NCBI GenBank assembly: GCA_030642865.1
Contig: DAOWMW010000001.1
Location: 1 to 22,857 of the forward strand
Source: Desulfobacteraceae bacterium
Lineage (GTDB): Bacteria > Desulfobacterota > Desulfobacteria > Desulfobacterales > BuS5
DNA length: 22,857 nt
Reading direction: 5' to 3'
Part shown: positions 7,795 to 15,165 of the stretch, piece after piece
Layout of the letters: each line of letters opens with the position of its first letter
How positions within the stretch are numbered: position 1 is the stretch's first letter
Notes under the pieces: model-generated
Told to the model about the DNA's origin: nothing
Seen by the model: the letters and a program-made list of their open reading frames with translations, nothing else
Database searches by the model: none
Program-made: the position numbers and the translations under genes

Positions 7795-8741
7795 TACTGT
7801 TTCAAGGTTTCCAGATCCGGCATGATCTCTTCTGCCAGATATTTGGATAATGAAAATGGATAATCAATATCTGAAGAAATAAGAGGATAGTAGCTGGACT
7901 GTTCATCAATTTTGGAAAAAATAGAAAGTTTATGTTCTTTTTCAGTTTGTATAATAATTGTATATTCAGGTTTTTTATAATCTTCTTTTTTTTTGTCATA
8001 GATAAATCCGGCACATTGAAGACCGTCAAGGCTGGTTATTAATCTTTCAATTTTAAATGTGTCGTATTTTTGACCATCTTCTATCTCCCAGATAAATTCT
8101 TTTTTATCAGATTTTTTTTCCCCATCTTTTTCATTTAGATCAGGTTTAACAGGAACCTCTTTATGAAGCAGAGTAATTTTTTTCTCTTTATTACCCAGGA
8201 TTATTTTGTTTATCTTACTCCTGTTAAATGAGGTTACTTTTTTATCCCTTAAGTCATCAATGGTCCAATTGAATTTATCTTTAAAATTTCCATTTGCATG
8301 ATAAACACGTTTATCCTTATCCAGCCGTACAAATGTATGCTGAAAAGATGGCACTTTTTTGCCAATGTCAAAATTAAGCCTTACGTTTTTACCATACATG
8401 ACTTTAATTGTGATTTTTTTATCGGGATCCAGGTCGTAACGGGTAAAATTTTCTGATTCTGAAACAAGCGCTGTTAATTTTATTTTTTCAATCAAGTCTG
8501 TGAGCTGGTTTATTTTATCAGGATCCGCAGGATAATTTTCAGAATTAATCCACCATTTATGATCCTTTTGTTTCAGAATCAATAAGGAATCAGACTTTCC
8601 AATTTCAATTCGTGAAATTTTATCTTTTGAAATTTCTGGCAAATCAGGGAGACTATAGTTTGTTTTATCTGGATTATATATAAAAAGATAAAGGCAGATA
8701 CCTGCAATCAATATCAGCAGAATAATAAATTCTTTTTTCAT
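7794..8741 (-). CDS. DUF4340 domain protein, single membrane anchor
   Basis: The 315-residue protein has an N-terminal hydrophobic segment at about residues 4-22 (EFIILLILIAGICLYLFIY) followed by a long soluble part with many beta-strand repeats. Its pattern (ISRIEIGKSDSLLILKQKDHKWWI, then YDLDPDKKITIKV) matches DUF4340. Such proteins are commonly encoded next to GldG-like ABC auxiliary proteins, and here it follows one on the same strand. It probably faces the periplasm and belongs to the same envelope complex; its biochemical role is unknown. A run rich in Lys, Asp and Glu (about 200-220) looks like a flexible insertion. A good Shine-Dalgarno (AAGGAC) precedes the ATG. An 89-bp family A repeat lies in the 120-bp gap before it. 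Confidence 0.8.
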   Translation of the reverse strand: MKKEFIILLILIAGICLYLFIYNPDKTNYSLPDLPEISKDKISRIEIGKSDSLLILKQKDHKWWINSENYPADPDKINQLTDLIEKIKLTALVSESENFTRYDLDPDKKITIKVMYGKNVRLNFDIGKKVPSFQHTFVRLDKDKRVYHANGNFKDKFNWTIDDLRDKKVTSFNRSKINKIILGNKEKKITLLHKEVPVKPDLNEKDGEKKSDKKEFIWEIEDGQKYDTFKIERLITSLDGLQCAGFIYDKKKEDYKKPEYTIIIQTEKEHKLSIFSKIDEQSSYYPLISSDIDYPFSLSKYLAEEIMPDLETLKQ

Positions 8742-8759
8742 TGGATGTCCTTTCCTGGG

Positions 8760-8848
8760 TTAGGATCGTGAATGTTATAAATTACCCATAATTACTTGTT
8801 CTTGCCCGGCGCAATTACGGGTAATTTTTATTTCATCCCCAATCCTTA
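8760..8848 (+). repeat. Family A palindromic repeat, intermediate 89-bp form
   Basis: It has the same TTAGGATCGTGAAT left end and ATTTCATCCCCAATCCTTA right end as the 246-bp copy. It lacks the interior hairpin module: CTTGTTCTTG joins directly to CCCGGCGCAATTA. It lies inside the ABC operon between the GldG-like and DUF4340 genes, and could form a hairpin in the transcript that changes expression of the distal gene. Confidence 0.85.
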
Positions 8849-8861
8849 TAAATGTTGAGAA

Positions 8862-11033
8862 TTAGCAAAAGCTCGCCTCAATCTGTTTTTTTCTGGAGGC
8901 TCTTTTTCTCCATACAATCAGTCCAAACAGAACAACAAGTATGGGTAAAACCGCAATATTAAATGTTTTTATTATGGTTTTTGTTTTATTATTAACCTCG
9001 TCTATGGGGTTCAGACTCTGAATTTTACTTCTTAAAACAGCTATTTCATCACGATCATTTAAATGATCCATAATGTTCATGATAAATACGGCGTTTGGAG
9101 TCTGGCCTTCCTGATCCATAAGGGTATCTGTCAGCATTTCAGATGAGCCGATAATAAAAATTTTCCCTTTTTTCCCTTTTTTTAAAAATGCCTCCTCACT
9201 TGTGATTTTTCCCTGTTCGGAAAGATCAGCTTTTTTTTCATCGGAAAGATCAGTCTCTTTTTCATCTGTATCTTTTTTCTCAATTTTTCTTACAGGTTTT
9301 AACTTTTCAGAAAAAAAACTTTTAAAGCTTCCTTCCAGCACATATGCCAGGGGATGTCTCCCCAGTTCCTCTTCTGATTCAGGGGGAACAATATAAGCAG
9401 GATTAAAATTTATACGTTTACTCATGACCCATGATTTTTCAGAAGTTTCCAGCAATTTCGTAACTGAAATATCATCTTTTGAAATATTTTCACTAATTAT
9501 ACTCACTGGCGAATTCTTGTAAACTATCAATTCTTTAATATTTTTCATATATTCCGGCTGCTGATTAATGTTCTTGCTTAGTATTACCGGAGCAGTATAG
9601 ATTTCTCGCTGGCCTCCTCCTGACCTGTTGTTTTCCTTAATACAGGTTTTATCCAGTGCAACGGAATTGTCAACATTTACACCGTAATGGTTTAACATTT
9701 CTTCCAGATTTGTATTAATGGGAGCATATTCCCGCATCCCAAAGTTGTTTTCTCCCATTGACGGGAGCTCGCTAAAGGAATCCAAAAAAATGGCAAGGCT
9801 GTTACCCCGCATGAGAAACTGGTCGATTTGAAACAGTTCATAGTCTGTAAAATTTATTGTTGGATGGGCTATTATCAAGCATTTCAGACTTTCGGCGATG
9901 TCATCTTCTGCAATATTTATCTCTTCAAGGGAATAATTTTGTGATATTAATCCTTTGAAGTTATTCAGGTCTATCCGTTTACGCTGCATTTGCTGTTTTT
10001 TAAAAAATAATGGCCTGGTTCCGTGATCAGTCAGGTAACCCAAATTTTTGTTGATATTTATGAGGGATTCCACATTTTTGTTAATTGTCTCTTCAAGCCT
10101 CTCTTTTGCAATGAGTTCATATTTTGTCCCCATCAATGGAATCTGGTATATTTGGAGAAGATCAATTGTGGAAATATTCTCCTTATACTCCATGGTGAGC
10201 CCTATTCTCCCCTTCCCTCCTTTAACCCCATCCTTTTGATCCCCCCATTTCAGGGTCATCATATTAAGTTTTTCGGTTGATTCATAGAGGGTTTCATCCT
10301 CTGTGGGGTCAAAGGATGTAAAATCAAGTTTATTGTAATTATTTTCGTTTAATTTTTCCATGACTTCCCCAAGCTGTTCTGGCAGATCAGAAAGCCCGTC
10401 CAAGCCCATCTGGTGGCCAATGCCGAATAATGAGGAGGAAAGAAAAAGTTTAATTTTAATTTTTTCAGGAAGAGCTAAAAGTGCGCTGATTTTGTCATTC
10501 ATCTTTTTTATTCTTGTGGTCAGCTTATACTCAAGCCCCTGGGTTTTTGTAATCATTGGCATCCTTTCAACCAGATCTCCATGGATAATCACAAGCCCCA
10601 TATAGGCTTTAATAAATTTCATTTCATCTTTTTCAACAGATTGAATCTGTATCGGCTCTATGCCATAACTCTGGGCGAGCTGCTTATTCCCTTCTGTTTT
10701 TTTCCCGATACCCTTTTCATCATCACTGAGATTATAAAAGGTATAGTTAAAGTAATGTTTACTGTTTATTGAATATTCTTCAAGGAGATCCCGCAAATAC
10801 TGCTCGATATTATTATAGGGAGCAGGAATATTCTTGGAAAAAAAGACCTTGAGTGTCAATGGCTCGGAGAGTGTTGAAACCACAGTTTTACTTACGCTGG
10901 ACAAAGAATAAATTTTGTTTTTTGTTAAATCAACTCTGAAAAAAAAAGTGGTGGCCGCTATATTAAGTAGTATAATAAAAATCAAATAGATAAAAAATTT
11001 AATATATTTTGCAGGGTGACTTTTGATACCCAT
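8862..11033 (-). CDS. GldG-like ABC transporter auxiliary protein (IFT52/GldG family)
   Basis: The start at 11031-11033 gives 723 residues. It is chosen because AAGGAGA lies six bases upstream; an in-frame ATG at 11067-11069 would add 12 residues but has a poor ribosome site. There is a membrane segment at about residues 12-32, then a large extracytoplasmic region that begins NKIYSLSSVSKTVVSTLSEPLTLK-like, typical of the ABC_transp_aux/GldG family. A Lys/Glu/Asp-rich low-complexity stretch of about 40 residues precedes the segment KIFIIGSSEMLTD. A second membrane helix lies near residues 691-708, followed by a basic cytoplasmic tail. In Bacteroidetes GldA/GldF/GldG were linked to gliding; here no other gliding genes are seen, so that role should not be assumed. 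The downstream DUF4340 gene is the expected partner. Confidence 0.82.
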   Translation of the reverse strand: MGIKSHPAKYIKFFIYLIFIILLNIAATTFFFRVDLTKNKIYSLSSVSKTVVSTLSEPLTLKVFFSKNIPAPYNNIEQYLRDLLEEYSINSKHYFNYTFYNLSDDEKGIGKKTEGNKQLAQSYGIEPIQIQSVEKDEMKFIKAYMGLVIIHGDLVERMPMITKTQGLEYKLTTRIKKMNDKISALLALPEKIKIKLFLSSSLFGIGHQMGLDGLSDLPEQLGEVMEKLNENNYNKLDFTSFDPTEDETLYESTEKLNMMTLKWGDQKDGVKGGKGRIGLTMEYKENISTIDLLQIYQIPLMGTKYELIAKERLEETINKNVESLININKNLGYLTDHGTRPLFFKKQQMQRKRIDLNNFKGLISQNYSLEEINIAEDDIAESLKCLIIAHPTINFTDYELFQIDQFLMRGNSLAIFLDSFSELPSMGENNFGMREYAPINTNLEEMLNHYGVNVDNSVALDKTCIKENNRSGGGQREIYTAPVILSKNINQQPEYMKNIKELIVYKNSPVSIISENISKDDISVTKLLETSEKSWVMSKRINFNPAYIVPPESEEELGRHPLAYVLEGSFKSFFSEKLKPVRKIEKKDTDEKETDLSDEKKADLSEQGKITSEEAFLKKGKKGKIFIIGSSEMLTDTLMDQEGQTPNAVFIMNIMDHLNDRDEIAVLRSKIQSLNPIDEVNNKTKTIIKTFNIAVLPILVVLFGLIVWRKRASRKKQIEASFC

Positions 11034-11122
11034 TCTTATCTCCTTGGGGTTAATTCTAAACATGGCCATTAAATGTCAAAACAGCTCATCTTATTGCTGA
11101 AATCAGAAATAGAACTCCCTTA

Positions 11123-11824
11123 TTATTTTTCGTCTATGACCAGCCAGGTTGCGTATAAGGCAATGAAAATAAGGCTTAGAAAGTAGACAATGTTTCTGCC
11201 GTCTATAATCCCTTTTGAAATATTCTGGAAATGAAAACCGGTGCTTAAATATTGGGCTATTCCTAAAATATTTTCAGGAAGAAAAAAAAGCATTTTTCCC
11301 ACAAGAGTTAAGAAAAAACAGATGGAAGCACCAATAATAAATGCAATAATCTGATTTCTTGTTAAGGAAGAAGAGAATAATCCTATGGCGGTATATCCTG
11401 CTCCAAGAAAAATTGCTCCCGCATATCCACCGATTACTGTTCCCCAGTCTAACTCTCCAATAAAGGAAATTGCAACAGGATATGCCAGGGTCGGGATGAG
11501 CATTGCTATTATAAAAGCTGTCCCCGCCAGAAATTTGCCCATGATAATATTGGTATGTGTCACCGGCAGTGTAAACAATATTTCATAGGAGCCGGCACTG
11601 AATTCTTCTGAAAAAAGTTTCATGGTAACCGCTGGAATTACAAATGCGAAGGTAAAAGGGAGAAGCGCAAAAAAGCCCCTGAGGGTCGCCTGGGAATAAA
11701 GGAAAAAGGTTGAAAAGAAAAACCACCCTGTTATGAGAAGAAAAATCGAGATCACAATATATGCTATGGGGGTTATAAAGTAATCCTTAAATTCCTTGCA
11801 AAATATATTCATGGTCTGATTCAT
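11123..11824 (-). CDS. ABC transporter permease, GldF/ABC-2 type
   Basis: The 233-residue protein has six predicted hydrophobic segments (about 17-40, 52-70, 98-122, 133-152, 158-182 and 210-228). It also has the cytoplasmic EEFSAGSYEILFTLPVT segment characteristic of GldF-type ABC-2 permeases, which couples to the ATPase. It starts one base after the ATPase stop codon, and GGAGG in the end of the ATPase gene is its ribosome site, so the two are translationally coupled. It likely forms a dimeric inner-membrane channel with the adjacent ATPase, with the GldG-like protein as accessory. The substrate is unknown. Confidence 0.88.
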   Translation of the reverse strand: MNQTMNIFCKEFKDYFITPIAYIVISIFLLITGWFFFSTFFLYSQATLRGFFALLPFTFAFVIPAVTMKLFSEEFSAGSYEILFTLPVTHTNIIMGKFLAGTAFIIAMLIPTLAYPVAISFIGELDWGTVIGGYAGAIFLGAGYTAIGLFSSSLTRNQIIAFIIGASICFFLTLVGKMLFFLPENILGIAQYLSTGFHFQNISKGIIDGRNIVYFLSLIFIALYATWLVIDEK

Positions 11825-11825
11825 G

Positions 11826-12764
11826 CTAAGCCTCCATGGTTAGTTCACGGAATATTTTTTCCAGAGTTTTTGTTTCCTGATAAAATTCGAGGAGAATCCA
11901 GTCTTGCTGCTTAATCTTTTTATACATATGTTCCATTATGCCTGGATGCTTTTTGTAAGAGACCATTATTTTTAAAACACCGTTATTTATATTCCCATCC
12001 TTTTTAACATCCACCACACTATCTATGTCTCTGATATTTTTTTCAACATCGTTGAATTTTGCATTTTTAAGGGACATGTTAATTGTATTTTCCTGTGAGG
12101 CTCCACCCTTTAAAGCTTCTGCGTCACCATCTGCCACTATTTTGCCATGATGTATGATAATTATTCTGTCACACGTGGCCTCGACTTCACTTAGTATATG
12201 ACTGGAAAATATTATGGTTTTTTCTTTTCCTATTTCTTTTATTATTTCACGGATTTCAACGATCTGGTTCGGGTCGAGTCCCGAAGTCGGTTCATCTAAA
12301 ACAAGTATTTCAGGATCCCCCATCATGGCATGGGCAAGACCTACTCTTTGTCTGTATCCTTTTGAAAGTTCACTAACAGATTTATGAATTACTTCATGTA
12401 ATTTACAAAGATTGACAAGTTCGTGTATCCTTGAATTAGCCGATGATTTATTTAATCCCTGCATTCTGGCAATAAAGTCAAGATAATCGTAAACCAGCAT
12501 ATTATAATACAAAGGGGCAGACTCCGGGAGATATCCCATCATCTTTTTAATCTCCAAAGTATTTTTGGCCATGTCAAACTCTTTGACACGGATACTTCCT
12601 GATGTGGGCTTGAAATATCCTGTCAGCATCCTTAGCATTGTGCTTTTCCCTGCTCCATTGGGTCCCAGTAACCCAAGTACTTTCCCGCTGTTAATGTCAA
12701 GATCAACCTGATCCACAGCGCATAATTCACCATAATATTTGGAAAGCTTTCTGAGATGAATCAT
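11826..12764 (-). CDS. ABC transporter ATP-binding protein (GldA-like)
   Basis: This 312-residue ATPase has all the motifs: Walker A GPNGAGKST (34-42), signature LSKGYRQ (133-139), Walker B ILVLDEP (153-159), D-loop SGLDP and the H-loop His (SSH, H189). The region after the nucleotide-binding domain (about 225-312) is an extra mixed domain typical of ABC-2 exporters of the CcmA/NatA/GldA class. It is the first gene of the ATPase-permease-GldG-DUF4340 unit; GGGGG lies six bases before the ATG. It powers the neighbouring GldF-like permease; export is more likely than import since no binding protein is encoded nearby. Confidence 0.92.
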   Translation of the reverse strand: MIHLRKLSKYYGELCAVDQVDLDINSGKVLGLLGPNGAGKSTMLRMLTGYFKPTSGSIRVKEFDMAKNTLEIKKMMGYLPESAPLYYNMLVYDYLDFIARMQGLNKSSANSRIHELVNLCKLHEVIHKSVSELSKGYRQRVGLAHAMMGDPEILVLDEPTSGLDPNQIVEIREIIKEIGKEKTIIFSSHILSEVEATCDRIIIIHHGKIVADGDAEALKGGASQENTINMSLKNAKFNDVEKNIRDIDSVVDVKKDGNINNGVLKIMVSYKKHPGIMEHMYKKIKQQDWILLEFYQETKTLEKIFRELTMEA

Positions 12765-12940
12765 AAATGTCCCCCATTTTCCGAATTAAGACCGCATGAA
12801 ATGGTTCCTGAAGGTGGTTAAAAGATATAACAAATGGTGTCTGAATTATTTTATTAATGTGATTACGCAGCTACACTGATTCAGTGTAGCTGAATAGTTA
12901 CATTAATTTAATCTTTGTTCCTTAACAAAATTTATCTCTC
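12765..12940. other. Divergent intergenic region between the ABC ATPase and the Bax-inhibitor gene
   Basis: This is the left part of a 343-bp divergent gap. It must hold the promoter of the minus-strand ABC operon, but I could not choose a -35/-10 pair with confidence. It contains the 53-bp inverted repeat at 12854-12906, described separately. Confidence 0.4.
12854..12906. repeat. 53-bp inverted repeat containing the family C core
   Basis: CAGCTACACTGA (12868-12879) and its exact reverse complement TCAGTGTAGCTG (12881-12892) are separated by one base. The outer flanks TTAATGT and ACATTAA also pair, so the full palindrome runs 12854-12906. Its right half carries the AGCTGAATAGTTA core also present at 7781 and, inverted, at 18150. 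It sits in a divergent promoter region, so terminator function is unlikely. Confidence 0.75.
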
Positions 12941-12968
12941 TTGAAAAGAAAATATTATGTGTTATAGT
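12941..12968 (+). promoter_or_regulatory. Candidate sigma-70-type promoter of the Bax-inhibitor gene
   Basis: A -35 of TTGAAA (12941-12946) and a -10 of TATAGT (12963-12968) are separated by 16 bases. It predicts transcription starting near 12975, immediately before a long stem-loop, with a leader of about 130 bases. Confidence 0.5.
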
Positions 12969-12976
12969 AAAAAAAA

Positions 12977-13033
12977 GGGTTGGTTTTAACTTAAGGCCAT
13001 TTTCACACCTGATGGCGAAATTAAAATCAACCC
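12977..13033 (+). promoter_or_regulatory. Stem-loop in the leader of the Bax-inhibitor gene
   Basis: GGGTTGGTTTTAA (12977-12989) pairs with TTAAAATCAACCC (13021-13033), with one G-T pair. An inner helix, GCCAT with ATGGC, extends the fold. On the plus strand an A-run follows, so it is not a plus-strand terminator. On the minus strand it is followed by seven T residues and would resemble an intrinsic terminator. It is either a 5'-end stabilising hairpin or a minus-strand terminator shielding the ABC promoter region. Confidence 0.55.
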
Positions 13034-13107
13034 CTAAAAAAAAAGCCTGCAAATGAATATATTCGTTATTTTATCAAACAAAAGCTATACCAACACCGGA
13101 GGTTGCC

Positions 13108-13809
13108 ATGGAGACAGTACCACTGCAAAAAACCCAAACACAAGTCGTTGTAAATAGTTTTATCAGAAGTGTTTACAACTGGATGGCTGTGGGACTCGCC
13201 CTTACAGGCATTGTCGCTTTTTATGTGGGTCACAGTGAATCAATAACAAGAATGATTTTTGGTAACAGAATTATCTTTTTTGCCTTAATCATTGGTGAAC
13301 TTGTACTGGTTTTTACATTGAGTGCAAGAATAAGTAAACTAAATGCTTCCACCGCAACCGGCATGTTTCTTCTTTATTCCTTCCTAAACGGGATTACATT
13401 ATCGTTTATATTTCTTGTTTATACCAGTTCGTCCATAGTTTCCACATTCTTTATCTGTTCCATGACTTTTGTGGCAAGCAGTATTTACGGCATGGTAACC
13501 AACAAAGACCTCACATCAATGGGTAATTTCATGGCCATGGGCCTTATCGGGATTATTATTGCCACAGTTGTTAATATCTTTTTGAAAAGCTCGGGTATGA
13601 GCATGATAATAAGTTATGTTGGTGTTATTGTTTTTGTCGGGTTAACTGCGTATGATACCCAAAAATTAAAAGCAATGGCTGTATCGATCCCTGCCGGAAT
13701 GGATACTGGTGCAGTAAGAAAGGGTGCTATTATGGGAGCCCTTACATTATATCTCGATTTTATTAACCTGTTTCTCATGCTTCTCAGAATACTTGGGGAC
13801 AGGGATTAA
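13108..13809 (+). CDS. Bax inhibitor-1/YccA family membrane protein
   Basis: The 233-residue protein is almost entirely hydrophobic with seven predicted transmembrane segments, the first at about 28-46 and the last at about 208-228. It carries the family signature near the C-terminus: VGLTAYDTQKLK followed by the GALTLYLDFINLFLMLLRILG segment. The family includes YbhL and YccA; a bacterial homologue forms a pH-sensitive calcium leak and YccA inhibits FtsH. GGAGG lies five bases before the ATG. It is monocistronic, divergent from the ABC operon and convergent with the YkgJ-type gene. Its role here is not predictable beyond inner-membrane homeostasis. Confidence 0.93.
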   Translation: METVPLQKTQTQVVVNSFIRSVYNWMAVGLALTGIVAFYVGHSESITRMIFGNRIIFFALIIGELVLVFTLSARISKLNASTATGMFLLYSFLNGITLSFIFLVYTSSSIVSTFFICSMTFVASSIYGMVTNKDLTSMGNFMAMGLIGIIIATVVNIFLKSSGMSMIISYVGVIVFVGLTAYDTQKLKAMAVSIPAGMDTGAVRKGAIMGALTLYLDFINLFLMLLRILGDRD

Positions 13810-13811
13810 AG

Positions 13812-13827
13812 ATCAGTGGTGTCCGGT
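13812..13827 (+). repeat. Isolated end of a family E repeat
   Basis: ATCAGTGGTGTCCGGT is identical over 16 bases to the inverted right end of the 259-bp element at 21275-21533. No partner end is visible nearby; a family A element starts 11 bases further on. It is probably a remnant. Confidence 0.55.
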
Positions 13828-13837
13828 ACTTATAAGC

Positions 13838-14034
13838 TTAGGATCGTGAATTTTATAAATTACATATAATTACTTGTTCTTGTGCCCGTCTTCTGTGTTG
13901 CATCAATGGCCAAAATTGCGTAGGGGCATCCCCCTGTGGGTGCCCAAAATGCTCCGAGTATACAACCATTAATGCACCTTGAAGACGGCCACAAGCCCGG
14001 CGCAATTGATACTTGCGAACAATTAATTTCATCC
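13838..14034 (+). repeat. Family A palindromic repeat, expanded form with decayed right end
   Basis: The left end TTAGGATCGTGAAT and the interior GTCTTC...GAAGAC hairpin module match the 246-bp copy at 4913-5158 closely through CACAAGCCCGGCGCAATT (about 14007). After that the right end has diverged; only AATT and ATTTCATCC remain recognisable. It carries one diverged copy of the unit tandemly repeated in the other element. It fills the convergent gap between the Bax-inhibitor gene and the YkgJ-type gene and overlaps the latter's stop. Confidence 0.8.
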
Positions 14035-14817
14035 GGACAGTCTAAATTTTTTCGATTTTATTCCCCAAACAAAGAATTTTATCCATTCAAAGCCAAATAG
14101 CATCAGTTCAACATCATCTTTTTTCAGCTTTTTTTTAATGGGGGACTTCACCTTATACCTTTTAAAAAAGCTGCTGTTTATCATAAAATCACGAAACATA
14201 TCCAGATTATATATAGCCATAAAAGCCATTTTTGCTTTGGGGCTGTTCTCCCCTTCCCTCCCCCATGGATCTGTTTGAAACAGACTTCTTAGTTCCCCCC
14301 ATAAACGTGTCATCCTGTTATACTCCACAGCTTCCTGATTCTCCGCCCAGGTTTTTGTTGTCCATGTTTTGTTTTCATGCTGACCAAGGCAAAAATCCGG
14401 GGGTCTGAAAAAAGATATGAGTTCTGTATTGTCTCTATTTCCATTGAAAATTACTCCCTGTTCAACGGGGAATGTACGGCATGTGTCAGGCCTGTCAGGA
14501 TAAACAATGCACCCTGATTTATTTAAAAAAGGACAGGTCATTTCCTGGTTTTCAGACATCTTCAGTAAAACATCGGGAAAAAATGTCGATGGTCTTAAAA
14601 CAATATCAGTATATTGATCAAGAAAAGAGTCTGATGAAATATTGAGCCGGCGTTTAAGCCTTAATACATCATAGGGGTATAAAAACAGATTTATGTTACG
14701 GCAGCACAGATTAAAACAGGAAAGATCCGAATGGCATTTAAATGAAAATGTTTCATTATCCTTAATTCGTGTTTCGGGTAATTTGTCCAGGCTGTTATTA
14801 ATATCCATTAACTTCAT
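14029..14817 (-). CDS. YkgJ-type cysteine cluster protein (first of two)
   Basis: With the start at 14815-14817 the protein has 262 residues. The N-terminal cluster C28-x5-C34-x3-C38-C39 and a second set, C95, C103 and C113 (CPFLNKSGC and RPDTCRTFP), match the YkgJ/CxxCxxCC zinc- or iron-binding family, whose biochemical function is unknown. The frame stays open up to 14979, but the extra 54 residues come from palindromic repeat DNA around 14903-14917 and would push the cluster unusually far from the N-terminus. I therefore prefer the internal ATG, preceded by GAGAGA. The C-terminal 100 residues have no recognised domain and end in a basic KSPIKKKLKKDD segment. It is downstream of dgt and a second YkgJ-type gene on the same strand. 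Confidence 0.8.
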   Translation of the reverse strand: MKLMDINNSLDKLPETRIKDNETFSFKCHSDLSCFNLCCRNINLFLYPYDVLRLKRRLNISSDSFLDQYTDIVLRPSTFFPDVLLKMSENQEMTCPFLNKSGCIVYPDRPDTCRTFPVEQGVIFNGNRDNTELISFFRPPDFCLGQHENKTWTTKTWAENQEAVEYNRMTRLWGELRSLFQTDPWGREGENSPKAKMAFMAIYNLDMFRDFMINSSFFKRYKVKSPIKKKLKKDDVELMLFGFEWIKFFVWGIKSKKFRLSG

Positions 14818-15165
14818 GGTATGGTAATCTCTCAATATTTTCACACTGTTATAGCTCAGAGTATTGCTAAAATTTATTATCTGACGATCTATAGACACTA
14901 AAGCGGGCGATGCCCGCAACCCAACTTGCAGCAGAATAAAATTTTTTGAACGTCCAACATTTACAAAGGGCAACCACACAGGGCCCCTACGGTGGTGAAT
15001 ATGATGGAATTAAAAATGGTAACCAGCGACCGTAGGGGCAGGTCTCGTACCTGCCTTTTGCTTTGTCCTAATGGGCGTGCCTATCTTTCTCATTATAATT
15101 TTCTCATTTTTTATGACAGGATTTCAGGAGTAAGGCACTAATCAGGGAAATCCTGAAATCATGGT
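14818..15165. repeat. Intergenic cluster of small palindromes and repeats
   Basis: This 348-bp stretch between the two cysteine-cluster genes holds no convincing gene. It contains GCGGGC-GAT-GCCCGC (14903-14917), CCCCTACGGT (14984-14993) facing ACCGTAGGGG (15029-15038), and GGCAGGT-CTCGT-ACCTGCC (15037-15055) followed by four T residues. It also contains the family D repeat at 15091-15141 and a 10-bp stem GATTTCAGGA/TCCTGAAATC (15120-15129 and 15151-15160). Confidence 0.65.
15091..15141 (-). repeat. Family D dispersed repeat, copy 1
   Basis: Read on the minus strand it begins TTAGTGCCTTACTCCTGAAA and ends AAATTATAATG. A second copy lies at 17745-17793 with few changes, also intergenic. The inner part of this copy pairs with sequence just to its right, forming a 10-bp stem. 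Confidence 0.75.

Noticed and set aside
2131..8858. Shared AAATGTTGAG next to the family A copies at 2079 and 8760
   Set aside because: It flanks only two of four copies, and at tlyA it is coding sequence, so it may be coincidence rather than part of the element or a target site.
11034..11069. 12-residue longer start of the GldG-like gene
   Set aside because: The downstream ATG has AAGGAGA at ideal spacing, whereas the upstream ATG has no good ribosome site.
14818..14979. 54-residue N-terminal extension of the YkgJ-type gene at 14029
   Set aside because: The extension is encoded by palindromic repeat DNA, and the internal ATG at 14815-14817 places the cysteine cluster where family members have it.
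15037..15060. GGCAGGT/ACCTGCC stem with four T residues as a plus-strand terminator
   Set aside because: No plus-strand gene ends upstream of it, and the T-run is short; it fits better as part of the palindrome cluster.
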